Assembly (NCBI GenBank): GCA_024803745.1
Contig: JANJXV010000024.1
Location: forward strand, 11,051,427 to 11,115,426
Reading direction: 5' to 3'
Length of the DNA: 64,000 nucleotides
Source of the DNA: Megascapheus bottae
Taxonomy: Eukaryota > Chordata > Mammalia > Rodentia > Geomyidae
The notes beneath the pieces were generated by a model that saw only the letters and a program-made list of their open reading frames with translations, had not been told where the DNA came from and did not search any database. Every line of letters begins with the position of its first letter. Position 1 is the first letter of the stretch. Made by a program: the position numbers and the translations under genes. Below, one piece after another: positions 63,961 to 64,000 of the stretch.

Positions 63961-64000
63961 ATAGTACAGAAGTTTATGAAAATTGGTATTTAAAAAACCT

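Overview
This window looks like nuclear DNA of a rodent, most probably a geomyoid (kangaroo rat, pocket mouse or pocket gopher). The best clue is the dominant young SINE. It has an ID-like, tRNA-Ala-type left arm joined to a right arm that itself carries tRNA-like A and B boxes and ends in CCAGGACTGGC plus an A-tail. I match this from memory to the dimeric IDL-Geo SINE described from Geomyoidea; no search was run. A second abundant dimer uses the same right arm behind a 7SL/B1-type left arm. I call the two types 'ID/Geo' and 'B1/Geo'. Rodent B1, ID and MaLR LTRs, L1 fragments of several ages, MIR and L2-like relics complete a normal mammalian repeat landscape.

Layout. Bases 1-1350 are a CpG island, the only gene-like part of the window. 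On the minus strand it holds a candidate first coding exon (ATG complementary to 104-106, splice donor at 51) leaving through the left edge, and two CCAAT boxes facing in opposite directions about 100 bp apart. I could not name the gene. From 1350 to 64000 I find no convincing exon, tRNA, rRNA or known small RNA. The stretch is intergenic, or intron if a plus-strand transcript starts in the island.

The 62 kb is a stack of insertions. There are about 20 L1 fragments, mostly 3' ends. One 1.75-kb piece (16715-18465) carries a broken ORF2 C-terminus, one minus-strand piece (45306-46033) is ORF2 only, one old minus-strand copy (55581-58020) spans ORF2 endonuclease and ORF1, and one copy (33160-33905) has the 5' inversion typical of twin priming. 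About 30 dimeric SINEs are present, many with visible target-site duplications (TSDs). MaLR LTRs lie near 12364, 18515, 35737, 49830 and 55040. Microsatellites include a 195-bp GAA/GAG polypurine block and a 240-bp GGAA tract bounded by a SINE's TSD.

I found no new gene system. The most informative observations are about transposons: nested and tail-targeted L1 insertions with clean TSDs, two loci sharing the same L1 3'UTR/reversed-ORF2 junction, SINE tails that became microsatellites, and two SINE families sharing one right arm. The repeat-poor blocks (about 36.5-39.1, 41.5-45.3 and 53.7-55.0 kb) are where a cross-species comparison would best look for conserved regulatory DNA.
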